DNA of 17,139 bases from JBEKHI01 sp050012355 (GTDB lineage Bacteria > Actinomycetota > Actinomycetes > Streptosporangiales > Streptosporangiaceae): NCBI GenBank assembly GCA_050012355.1, contig JBEKHI010000154.1, forward strand, positions 1-17,139, written 5' to 3'. The notes beneath the pieces were generated by a model. That model saw only the letters and a list, made by a program, of their open reading frames with translations, had not been told where the DNA came from and ran no database searches. Each line of letters opens with the position of its first letter. Within the stretch, counting starts at the first letter, position 1. Below, one piece after another: positions 1 through 6,084 of the stretch. The position numbers and the translations under genes were made by a program.

Positions 1-78
1 GGACTCGCGTCGCTGTCCACTGGGCGGCGACGGTGGTGAGGAGGGCCGAATTCGGGCGTGGGCCCTGCGGCGGGGAAT

Positions 79-699
79 TTAGCCGAGGATCTGCCGGGCC
101 AGCGCGGCCTGCGCTCTCCCGATCGACTCCGGGGTCTCACCCGCGGCCAGCAGCTCGTCAATGACGTCGGAGCGGAGCACGTTGAGCAGCGCGTGGGCGG
201 CATAGCCAGAGTCCACGGCCGGGGTGCCCGCCGCCGCCTGTGAGATGAGGTCGCGCAGCCGGCTGTGCGTCCAGCGATACTCCCCGGCCCGCGGAAGCCT
301 GGCCCGCGCGGTTTCCCTGGCCGCGATGAGCTGGCGATTGTCCAGCTTGAAGGCGAGCAGCGCGTCAAGCAGAGCGAGGAGCCGCTCGCGCGGCGATGCC
401 GAAGGGCCCAGCGGCGGGGGACCGTCCTCAAACGCTTCTCGCAGTGCCGCCGTCCGCGCGGTGAACAGGGCGTCGAGCAGGCCGTCGCGGCTGCCGAAGG
501 CGCGGAACACGGTGCCCTTGCCGACGCCGGCCGCCGCCGCGATGTCGTCCATCGACACCGCCTGCTGTTCCCCGGAGCCGGCGAACAGCGCGTCAGCGGC
601 GGCCAGCACGCGGGACCGCGGGACAGGAGGTCGGCCACGGCGCGTTCCACCTATTTCGGACTCACGGTCCGGAACGGTGCTAGGCTGATCAGGACTCAC
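79..699 (-). CDS. TetR/AcrR family transcriptional repressor
   Basis: This is a 206-residue protein of normal TetR length. An N-terminal helix-turn-helix lies at about residues 28-72: the VLAAADALFAGSG helix, then MDDIAAAAGVGKGTVFRAFGS, the classic TetR recognition-helix pattern. The rest is a helical ligand-binding and dimerisation domain that does not reveal the ligand. The start is GTG at 699. No purine-rich Shine-Dalgarno lies upstream on this strand, but a TAGATT box sits about 10 bases before it, so leaderless translation is plausible. The GTG lies inside one of two palindromes shared with the divergent operon, which suggests autorepression and control of the SnoaL-like/PPOX pair. The basic, unstructured first 27 residues (RRGRPPVPR) are common in this family. 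The family call is secure; the regulated signal is unknown. Confidence 0.93.
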   Translation of the reverse strand: MSPDQPSTVPDRESEIGGTRRGRPPVPRSRVLAAADALFAGSGEQQAVSMDDIAAAAGVGKGTVFRAFGSRDGLLDALFTARTAALREAFEDGPPPLGPSASPRERLLALLDALLAFKLDNRQLIAARETARARLPRAGEYRWTHSRLRDLISQAAAGTPAVDSGYAAHALLNVLRSDVIDELLAAGETPESIGRAQAALARQILG

Positions 700-704
700 A
701 GTCC
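657..704. promoter_or_regulatory. Twin palindromic operators in the TetR divergent promoter
   Basis: Two related elements each begin GGACTCAC. One is CGGAC-TCACG-GTCCG at 657-671; the other is GGACT-CAC-AGTCC at 692-704. Both have perfect 5-base arms, and their centres are 34 bp apart, about three helical turns. The second covers the GTG start of the TetR gene. A rightward -10-like TAGGCT lies at 681-686 between them, so binding at both sites would block both promoters. The rightward gene has a GGAGG ribosome binding site at 716-720. Confidence 0.7.
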
Positions 705-725
705 GTAAATCTACCGGAGGATCCC

Positions 726-938
726 ATGCCCCCAGCGACCGTTCTGCCCGGCTGGTTTGACGACGCCATCCAGGGCCTCGTGGCGGGCGACGAGGTCATT
801 ATCGAGGCCGACGGCCATCATCGGCGCATCGAGGATGGAGCCGAGGCCCCGTTCGACGTACGCTACGTCTGGTTCATCACCGTCCGCGACGGCCGGGTCG
901 AGCACTTCACCGACTACACCTTGCCGGGGCGACACTAG
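726..938 (+). CDS. Shortened SnoaL/NTF2-like protein
   Basis: This is a 70-residue product with a good ribosome binding site (GGAGG, 716-720) before ATG. Residues 43-66 (VRYVWFITVRDGRVEHFTDY) are typical of the last two strands of SnoaL-like NTF2-fold proteins, which usually run to 110-140 residues. The first half of the fold, with the N-terminal helices and most of the pocket, is not present. The gene therefore looks internally deleted or 5'-truncated, although it keeps a start and a promoter. It opens the operon facing the TetR gene, and the PPOX gene starts 13 bases after its stop. It may be a non-functional remnant or a minimal protein. The fold assignment rests on the C-terminal motif only. 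Confidence 0.55.
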   Translation: MPPATVLPGWFDDAIQGLVAGDEVIIEADGHHRRIEDGAEAPFDVRYVWFITVRDGRVEHFTDYTLPGRH

Positions 939-950
939 TAGAGGCTCGAA

Positions 951-1376
951 ATGACAACAGGCGAAACACCCGTGGACGGCCCGCCGCCCGTTACGTGGAT
1001 GTTCCCGGGTAAGTACATCAGCCTAACCACGTACCGGCGGGACGGAACGGCCGTGGCCACGCCGGTGTGGTTCGTGCAGGAGGGCGACCGCCTGCTGGTC
1101 CGAACGGGCGCGGCTTCCGGCAAGGTCAAGCGCATCCACCGCGACCCAGCGGTACGGGTGGCGGTGTGCACGGCGCGTGGCCGGCTCCGGGGACAGCCGG
1201 TGAGCGGGGTCGCACGGGTGCTTTCCGGCTCAGAAGCCGACGCCGCCGAGAGGCTGATCTCGCGCAAGTACCGTGCTGGTCTGATGATCATCAGATCGCT
1301 GTGGTTCATCCAATCCGCGCTGCACCCGGGTCGCCCGCGCAGCAAGCCCGCGATCCTAGCGATCACGCCGCGCTAA
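951..1376 (+). CDS. PPOX-class F420/FMN-dependent oxidoreductase
   Basis: The protein has 141 residues, the usual size for the split-barrel pyridoxamine-phosphate-oxidase-like family. Recognisable elements are KYISLTTYRRDGTAVATPVWF at about residues 21-41, the LLVRTGAASGKVKRIHRDPAVRVAV segment typical of the cofactor phosphate-binding strand, and a C-terminal AILAITPR strand. Family members bind FMN or the deazaflavin F420 and reduce or oxidise small molecules; actinobacterial relatives of this size are often F420-dependent. The start is ATG with an AGAGG purine tract at about 941-945. It is the second gene of the operon facing the TetR regulator, so its substrate may relate to the TetR ligand. 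It is convergent with the SDR remnant, with hairpins between them. The substrate cannot be read from the sequence. Confidence 0.85.
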   Translation: MTTGETPVDGPPPVTWMFPGKYISLTTYRRDGTAVATPVWFVQEGDRLLVRTGAASGKVKRIHRDPAVRVAVCTARGRLRGQPVSGVARVLSGSEADAAERLISRKYRAGLMIIRSLWFIQSALHPGRPRSKPAILAITPR

Positions 1377-1465
1377 GGCCATCCCGAGTGCGCGGCGGCG
1401 GTTGCCTCGCGCCCGCGCAAAAGGGAGATACCAGCCAGCTGCGCGGGTCTGGTCCGCGGCACCGG

Positions 1466-1496
1466 CCCCATCGATGGGGTTCCCGGCTGCGCCGGG
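1466..1496. terminator. Tandem hairpins between convergent genes
   Basis: A perfect 14-bp palindrome CCCCATCGATGGGG (1466-1479) is followed at once by a 6-bp stem CCCGGC-TGC-GCCGGG (1482-1496). They lie between the stop of the PPOX gene (1376) and the 3' end of the leftward SDR remnant (1503). There is no T-tract, as is usual in high-GC actinomycetes. The position suggests bidirectional termination. Confidence 0.55.
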
Positions 1497-1502
1497 TGGG
1501 CG

Positions 1503-2275
1503 CTAGAGGGACTCGTCGGTTGCCACTGTGCCGTGCTGGGCGTTGATTACCTGGTAGGCGACGGGCATCGATTCGGCGCCGACCGGTTCTAGGCGCGGGC
1601 CGAAGAACACGTCGAACGCGGCGGTTAGGTCGTCCACCGCCCAGCCGTTCGCACTGCGCAGGAACGGACCGTTGCGCGGGTGGGTCATTAGCCCGACGCT
1701 GAGGGCGTCCGGTGGTCCGCCGATCCTGATTACCTGGCCGGTAACCAAGGCCGACCGGTCGCTGAGCAGGTAGGTGACGAGCGGAGCGATCTGGTCCGGC
1801 GTCGGCTCGCCGTCGGACGGCTGACCCTGTCGGCGGGTTCCGGTGCCGCCTGCCTGCGGTGCGATCGCGTTGACACGCACGCCAGCCGGGCGCAGGTCCA
1901 GTGCCCAGGAGTAGGTGAGCGATGCGATCGCTCCCTTGGTGGCGGCGTAGGTGGCGGAGGCGGGGATACCGCGCTGGGCCCGGGACGACGCGTTCACGAT
2001 CGACCCGTACCCCTGGGACCGCAGCACCTTCATCGCCGCGATGCCGCAGAACATCGTGCCGAGCAGGTTCACCTCCACGGCCGCCCGTACCGCGGCCGGA
2101 TCTTCCGACCAGGCAAAACCCTCCGGCCGGATACCCGCGTTGTTGACCAGCCCGTCCAGCCGCCCGAAAGTATCGAGGCACTGGGAGACCAGCGCGTCAG
2201 CCGAGGAAGGATCACAGACCGAATGCCCGCTCCAGGCCGACCGGCCGCCGGAATCCGCGATCGACGACGCGGCGG
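1503..2275 (-). pseudogene. SDR-family oxidoreductase, 5'-truncated
   Basis: The leftward frame is homologous to short-chain dehydrogenases from about 2273 down to the stop at 1503. It reads an AD-GGR turn, DTFGRLDGLVNNAG (the structural NNAG motif), VEVNLLGTMF, a catalytic Ser in NASSRAQRG and the catalytic YAATK (Y-x3-K). It ends in a C-terminal extension containing GWAVDDLTAAFDVFFGP. The N-terminal 40-60 residues with the glycine-rich NAD(P)-binding GxxxGxG are missing. The frame is open upstream to a stop at 2325-2327 but has no ATG or GTG there. The GTG at 2078 is only an internal Val codon. Without the cofactor loop the product could not work as an oxidoreductase. The 5' end abuts the truncated DUF3500 gene. 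Confidence 0.8.
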
Positions 2276-2971
2276 CCCGGGCACCATCTCTCGGCCAGCT
2301 ACACGATCGTCGGCCAAGAACAGCTCACCGTCACCCCGTTGTGCACGGGGGCCCAGCCGATCCCGGCCGGGGTGCTGAATCCGCTCGGGCTCAGCGAGGA
2401 GCTGGCGTTCGGTTTGCTCGACGCGATGGGCGAGGCGGGTCGGGCGACCGCCGTGATTCACACCCGGGCCCCGGCGGATTTCGTGACCCGGCAGGTTCCT
2501 CGCGTCGGTGCCCGTGAACTGCCGGACTACGTCGACCTGGGAATCCCTGACTACGAGATCACCGACGCAGACCGGGAGGCTCTCCAGTTCGTGAAGGCGC
2601 GTCCGTCCGGTCTACCCGCCGGCCGGCTCTCGTCGGCCGCGCGCGGTCTGCTCCGTGACCTCGTACACGACTACGTCGGACGGGTTCCTGACGAGATCGC
2701 CGGCCAGTACCGGGACTGCGACCTTACGGACGCCTACTTCGCACGGGCCGGAGGCCAGGCCCCCGGTACCTCGCATTACTACCGGATCCACACGCCCGAC
2801 CTGCTGATTGAGGCGGACAACGCGATCGACAGCGGCAACCACCTCCACTCGGTGTGGCGGGACCTGCGCAACGATCTCGGGCATGAGTCCCTGCTCGAGC
2901 ACTACCGCCGGGAACGTGATACCGGGCACCACCTGACCACCCGGCTCACGTCGACCGAGCCTGATGCCTGA
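2276..2971 (+). pseudogene. DUF3500-family protein, 5'-truncated
   Basis: From about 2279 the rightward frame reads GHHLSASYTIVG, then TVTPLCTGAQP, then after a helical middle SHYYRIHTPDLLIEADNAI and HLHSVWRDLRNDLGHE. These are the C-terminal landmarks of DUF3500 proteins, which normally have more than 300 residues; about 230 remain. The frame is open back to a stop at 2144-2146 but contains no ATG, GTG or TTG before the TTG Leu codon at 2339, which lies inside the conserved domain. The front third, and any promoter, are therefore gone. DUF3500 has no established function. The stop is 17 bases before the SnoaL-like gene, so the two were probably one operon. A short product from the TTG at 2339 cannot be excluded. 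Confidence 0.75.
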
Positions 2972-2988
2972 CTTCCGAAGGAGATGTT

Positions 2989-3624
2989 GTGAGTATCTAT
3001 CCCGTTGAGCATCTCGGTGTGTCTGACGCGGCCGCGGTCGCGGACAAGATCGCCATCGTGGAGTTGATCGGCCTGGAGCGTTTGTGGCGCGATACCGGTG
3101 AGTGGGACCTGGTGGCGGCGGCCCATACCTCGGACGCGGTAATCAAAACGTCCTGGTTCGAAGGCCCGCCGGCGGAGTTCGCCGCCAGGTCGAAGGAGAT
3201 GGCCGACCGCGGGCGGCATGGCAAGCACCCGATCGTCCCTATATACGTGCTGGTCAGCGGCGACCGGGCGCTGGTGGAGAGCCGGTCAGAGATCCAGAAC
3301 CGCCTCCCCGTCGACGGTGTGCTCGTCGACAGGGTGCAATTCGTTCGCTTCATCTCCCGGGTCCGCCGGACCGACGCCGGATGGCGCCTCGTCAGCTTCG
3401 AGGGCATCTACGAGAAGGGCACCATCGCCGCCGCCCAGCCCGGCCAGTCCGTCCCGCTGATCTGGGACGACGTAGAACGGGTCAGCTCCCGAGCGTCCTA
3501 CCAGCTGCACGCGTGGGGGATGAGCCTGCGTGGTTATGCGATCCCCGATGACCTGCTGGGCGATGACCGTCCGGAGGCACTGCGGGAGTTCTACGCGGCG
3601 CAGATGGAATGGCTGGAAGCCTAG
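2989..3624 (+). CDS. SnoaL-like / NTF2-fold domain protein
   Basis: This is a 211-residue protein starting at GTG behind a strong GAAGGAG ribosome binding site (2977-2983). Residues 15-150 follow the SnoaL_4-type alpha+beta cone fold: KIAIVELIGLERLWRDTGEWDLVAAAHTSD is the helical cap, then come ALVESRSEIQNRLPVDGVLVD and FVRFISRVRRTDAGWRLVSFEGIY, the antiparallel strands. The C-terminal 60 residues form an extension (SYQLHAWGMSLRGYAIPDDLLG). Proteins of this fold are dehydratases, isomerases, cyclases or plain binding proteins, often in steroid, polyketide or aromatic metabolism, so no reaction is assigned. It follows the DUF3500 remnant by 17 bases, and its original promoter was probably lost with that gene's 5' end. 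A hairpin follows about 90 bases downstream. Confidence 0.8.
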   Translation: MSIYPVEHLGVSDAAAVADKIAIVELIGLERLWRDTGEWDLVAAAHTSDAVIKTSWFEGPPAEFAARSKEMADRGRHGKHPIVPIYVLVSGDRALVESRSEIQNRLPVDGVLVDRVQFVRFISRVRRTDAGWRLVSFEGIYEKGTIAAAQPGQSVPLIWDDVERVSSRASYQLHAWGMSLRGYAIPDDLLGDDRPEALREFYAAQMEWLEA

Positions 3625-3712
3625 CGTGGGCGGGCCGTCCCGGTCGTGTGCTGCTGGTGGTACTGGTGGTGTTCGTGAGCACGGTAAAGCCGTCGGCCTG
3701 AGTGTGCCGTTG

Positions 3713-3766
3713 CTGGGTGGTGCGGCACTGCCCGCACTCTTGGCTGGTCAGCGCCGCACCGCCCAG
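3713..3766. terminator. Long-stem hairpin after the SnoaL-like gene
   Basis: The arms CTGGGTGGTGCGGC (3713-3726) and GCCGCACCGCCCAG (3753-3766) pair over 14 bp with a single G-T wobble, around a 26-base loop. The hairpin lies 88 bases past the SnoaL-like stop and before the next promoter. It has no T-tract. It may be a terminator; it could also be the end of a decayed element. The rest of 3625-3840 shows no coding region I can support. Confidence 0.35.
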
Positions 3767-3847
3767 AATCGGTCCGCTGCTGCGCATCGGCTGGGGAGTA
3801 GCTCTGCGTAGTGTTCCGGATCCTTAGCGTCTGGCCACGGAAACCCG

Positions 3848-3877
3848 TTGGCGGTCCACGGCGACCACTGCTAGCCT
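3848..3877 (+). promoter_or_regulatory. Sigma-70-type promoter for the DLH-like gene
   Basis: TTGGCG at 3848-3853 and TAGCCT at 3872-3877 are separated by 18 bases. They resemble actinomycete housekeeping -35 and -10 boxes. Transcription would begin near 3884, giving a leader of about 125 bases that holds the mini-ORF and hairpin described next. Confidence 0.45.
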
Positions 3878-3914
3878 TCTGGAGGCCGTGCGAGAGAACG
3901 AGGAGGTGGTACCC

Positions 3915-3965
3915 GTGAACATATCGACATGGGTGCTTCCCTCCGGGGTCACGGTCGGGCGATAG
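3915..3965 (+). CDS. Possible leader peptide (16 codons)
   Basis: A GTG codon sits five bases after AGGAGGTGG (3901-3909), a near-perfect match to the 16S rRNA 3' end and the strongest ribosome binding site nearby. The ORF reads MNISTWVLPSGVTVGR and stops with TAG at 3963-3965. An in-frame GTG at 3888 could extend it by nine residues. The stop touches the 5' arm of a hairpin that covers the start of the alpha/beta-hydrolase gene, an arrangement like translational attenuation leaders. It could also be a decayed gene start. I do not recognise the peptide. Confidence 0.35.
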   Translation: MNISTWVLPSGVTVGR

Positions 3966-4009
3966 GTCGTCCGGGAGCGCCGCTGCGAGCACTCCCGAAA
4001 GGCACGACC
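3965..4009 (+). promoter_or_regulatory. Two-tier hairpin over the DLH-like start site
   Basis: The outer stem GGTCGT (3965-3970) pairs with ACGACC (4004-4009), which directly precedes the ATG at 4010. The inner stem CGGGAG (3972-3977) pairs with CTCCCG (3992-3997). The GAAAGG ribosome binding site (3997-4002) is held between the two 3' arms. Folding would restrict ribosome access to the hydrolase gene. Confidence 0.4.
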
Positions 4010-4741
4010 ATGCGATTCACTTCCGAACAGCGCTTCGACGACGGCGTCCTCGAACGCGAATTCACCCTCGGCGAGATCCCCGGCATCCTGTGGACGCCCG
4101 GATCCGCAACCGCGCCGGCGCCGCTGATCCTGGTCGGCCACCCCGGCGGACTGCACAAGATGCACCCCCGCCTGGCGGCCCGGGCCCGGCACTACGCGAC
4201 GGAGTACGGCTTCGCCGCGGCCGCCATCGAGCTCCCTGGAAGTGGTGACCGGCCCCGTTCGGCCGCCGCCGAGCAGGCCCGCGCCGACCTGCGGCGGGCG
4301 ATGAAGGCCGGCGAACCGATCGACGAGATCGTCGACGCCCTCGTCCTCCCGCTGGTCGAAAAGGCGGTCCCGGAATGGCAGACCACCCTGGGCGCCCTCC
4401 TTTCGCTGCCCGAGATCGGCGGCCCGGTCGGGTACGAGGGGGGAGTGATCGCCATCGGCATCCGGCTGGCGGTCGTCGAGCCGCGCATCTCGGCCGCCAA
4501 TCTGTTCGCCGGAAGTTTCGTGCCTGCCGCCCTGTTCGAGGAGGCCCGCCAGGTCACCATTCCGCTGCAGGTCCTGCTGCAGTGGGACGACGAAGGGAAC
4601 GACCGGCAGTCGGCCCTGGACCTGTTCGACGCCTTCGGCTCCAAGGAGAAGACGCTGCACGCCAATCTGGGCGGGCACACCGGCGTACCGGCGTTCGAGA
4701 TCGACGCCGGGGCCCGGTTCTTCGCCCGGCATCTGAGCTAG
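4010..4741 (+). CDS. Dienelactone-hydrolase-like alpha/beta protein, nucleophile replaced
   Basis: The protein has 243 residues from ATG 4010, which has GAAAGG upstream; a longer frame from 3929 has no ribosome binding site. It shows the alpha/beta-hydrolase layout: strand PLILVGHPGG (38-47, oxyanion region), AAAIELPGSGDR (70-81), a nucleophile-elbow position GYEGGVIAIG (141-150), acidic residues in QWDDEGND (191-198) and a catalytic-type His in GGHTGVP (His223). Family members have Ser or Cys in the middle of the elbow (G-x-S/C-x-G). Here the codon at 4436-4438 is GAG, giving Glu143. The Asp and His look kept, so this may be a non-hydrolytic pseudoenzyme or a recently mutated copy. The substrate is unknown. 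The gene appears to be transcribed alone, with a structured leader that suggests translational control. Confidence 0.8.
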   Translation: MRFTSEQRFDDGVLEREFTLGEIPGILWTPGSATAPAPLILVGHPGGLHKMHPRLAARARHYATEYGFAAAAIELPGSGDRPRSAAAEQARADLRRAMKAGEPIDEIVDALVLPLVEKAVPEWQTTLGALLSLPEIGGPVGYEGGVIAIGIRLAVVEPRISAANLFAGSFVPAALFEEARQVTIPLQVLLQWDDEGNDRQSALDLFDAFGSKEKTLHANLGGHTGVPAFEIDAGARFFARHLS

Positions 4742-4872
4742 CCGCCGGCCGGCCCCGCCGTCAGGCCAGCAGACGGTAGCCGGTGCCCCGCTCATCGAGG
4801 ACAGGCCCCGGCCCTCCTCGATGGCGGTGGCCGGCAGATGCGCAACCGCCCGATCGCGGCGGCGCTCGGCCA

Positions 4873-5153
4873 TCACTGGCCGTTTTCAACCGTCCTCATC
4901 AGCTCGGCGAGTTCGTCGCCGAACGGCAGGCGTGGTTCCAGCCGAGGGGTGTTCAGAAGGCCAGGCGCTCACGCTCCAGCCACCGCAGCAGCGGCATCGA
5001 TGGCGTATCGCTGCCGTTCTGGCGCAATGCCAGGCTCTGGCTCTCGGTCCACACTGGACGTGCGCGGCGCCAGGACCTCGTGATCGTGGGCAGGAACGAC
5101 CAGATACTGGTCGTTCCTGCCCACGATAATGACCACGGCCCGGAATGCCTCAA
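4873..5153 (-). pseudogene. Frameshifted remnant of an unknown gene
   Basis: On the minus strand, one frame gives WTESQSLALRQNGSD and then PLLRWLERERLAF before a TGA. Slipping one frame at that point continues as LNTPRLEPRLPFGDELAEL and ends MRTVENGQ at 4873. Codons on both sides of the break have mostly G or C in third position, as real genes here do, so one gene broken by a frameshift is the simplest reading. The upstream limit is uncertain because the frame runs through the large inverted repeat. I do not recognise the family. Confidence 0.3.
5083..5127. repeat. Perfect 21-bp inverted repeat with 3-base loop
   Basis: The arm at 5083-5103 starts ATCGTGGGCAGG and ends ACGACCAG. It is the exact reverse complement of 5107-5127, with only ATA (5104-5106) between. 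No T-tract follows, and no intact gene ends close by on either strand. It could be a strong terminator or cruciform, or the scar of an inverted duplication in the decayed region. Confidence 0.85.
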
Positions 5154-5340
5154 CCTCGGGTTGCGGCATTTCTTGACGGAATGGACTGCTCGCTGCGGTC
5201 CGCCGCCGGGAACGCTGCTCTAGCGCAGACGGCTGAGTGCCGCGCCGCAGCTCCCGCCGTCGCACATCCCGCCCGAAGCCCTGTGACCAGGAAGAACAGC
5301 AGCCCTGACCACTGTCACGGCTCCCTTAACTTCCCGGTAT

Positions 5341-5516
5341 TGCGTTCTGGCGGCATCGATACGTCGTTGGTGTCGTTGGCTCGCGCTACGGGCAGGTGTC
5401 TCACCCAGCTGGAGGACCCGTGGCTTCAGCTGGAAGAACGCGAGAGTGAACTCACCACGGCACGCGTCGCTAACCGGGAACTCATGACCCGCGTTAACTC
5501 AACGGCACGACGATGA
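5341..5516 (+). pseudogene. Possible remnant of a mobile-element-associated coiled-coil protein
   Basis: The last part of a plus-strand frame reads LEERESELTTARVANRELM followed by TRVN and a stop at 5514-5516. This heptad-like, charged tail resembles the C-terminal coiled coil of small DNA-binding partners of actinobacterial tyrosine recombinases (DUF6262/TnpC-like). The helix-turn-helix part expected upstream is not visible, and no recombinase gene is nearby. If correct, it is the stump of a lost integrative element. The assignment rests on pattern memory of a low-complexity tail and is weak. Confidence 0.22.
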
Positions 5517-5588
5517 CAGCGGCTCGCTTGCCTGGTCGGCTGTCCGTGGTGGAGTGCCGTCGGCGGGGCTCAGTCGGATCACGGAATA

Positions 5589-5640
5589 CATGTAAATCGA
5601 CGTTATAAATATATGATCTTTATATGTTAATCTATTAATC
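5589..5640 (+). promoter_or_regulatory. AT-rich promoter/operator island
   Basis: About 50 bases of very AT-rich DNA sit directly before the ATG at 5641, in sharp contrast with the surrounding GC-rich sequence. They hold an inverted repeat TATAAA (5604-5609) / TTTATA (5619-5624) and -10-like boxes TATGAT (5612-5617) and TATGTT (5623-5628). No Shine-Dalgarno precedes the ATG, so the first gene is probably leaderless or nearly so. The repeat is a candidate operator for the winged-helix product. Confidence 0.55.
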
Positions 5641-6084
5641 ATGGATGAAGTGCTCATGCGTGCGTTTGCGGCGGCGGCCCGTGCGTTCGCCGGCGAGATC
5701 GAGCAAGGGCTCGCTGCCCGGCCGGAGGAGGCGCCCGACGGGCTGCTCGCGGGCAGCGCGGCGAGCATGTTCGAGGTCCTGGGGTCGATCGCCCGGATCA
5801 ACGACGACCATGGCCGCGGCGCCAGCGACGAAGAAGTCCGGGTGATCGCCCGCCGCGTCGGCATGGACCCCCGTGGCATGGCCGGCTACTACTCCGCCCG
5901 CCTGCTGGAAAAACGCGACGGCGGCCGATGGGTGAGTGCGGAAGGACGCGAGCGCCTGGAACGCCTGCAGGCCCTGCGCGGCGTGGTGATCCTCGGCCCC
6001 GACGACACTGAGCAGGCCCCGCCAGGCGAGACCGCCGACCCGCCAGCATCCGGCGGCAGGAACCGGAAGGACCCCCGCACATGA
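5641..6084 (+). CDS. Probable winged-helix DNA-binding protein
   Basis: This 147-residue protein is of uncertain family. Residues 60-108 (SDEEVRVIARRVGMDPRGM, then a YYSARLLEKR helix and GGRWVSAEGRERLERL) read like a helix-turn-helix with a short beta wing, as in small MarR/PadR-like regulators. The N-terminal 40 residues are alanine-rich helix, and the C-terminal 30 are Pro/Gly-rich and probably disordered. The ATG follows an AT-rich stretch with no ribosome binding site. The stop overlaps the start of the next gene in ATGA, indicating translational coupling with the alpha/beta hydrolase. A role as local autoregulator is inference from context; the DNA-binding call rests on fold-like pattern, not on a known signature. 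Confidence 0.6.
   Translation: MDEVLMRAFAAAARAFAGEIEQGLAARPEEAPDGLLAGSAASMFEVLGSIARINDDHGRGASDEEVRVIARRVGMDPRGMAGYYSARLLEKRDGGRWVSAEGRERLERLQALRGVVILGPDDTEQAPPGETADPPASGGRNRKDPRT

Larger units (their letters stand above)
4742..5640. other. Decayed region without intact genes
   Basis: These 899 bases lie between two hydrolase genes and hold no complete gene I can support. They contain a minus-strand frameshifted relic (about 4873-5153), a perfect 21-bp inverted repeat (5083-5127), a possible plus-strand coiled-coil relic ending near 5516, and an AT-rich promoter island just before 5641. Open frames here overlap on both strands without conserved domains. Short stretches with coding-like third positions are interrupted by stops. 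The pattern fits debris of former genes or of a mobile element. Confidence 0.5.

Noticed and set aside
1363..2181. 272-codon minus-strand frame over the SDR remnant
   Set aside because: It is out of frame with the SDR homology (NNAG, YAATK) and is only a shadow.
3649..3680. GGTGGTACTGGTGGT-type short direct repeat
   Set aside because: It is a simple low-complexity run with no wider pattern, and there is no evidence of CRISPR or tandem-repeat function.
4763..4804. Short minus-strand stretch reading LDERGTGYRLLA before a stop
   Set aside because: It looks like the end of some domain, but a dozen residues cannot support a gene or remnant call.
3824..4876. 350-codon minus-strand frame opposite the DLH-like gene
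   Set aside because: The plus-strand gene has clear family motifs. The minus frame has none and results from GC-rich codon bias.
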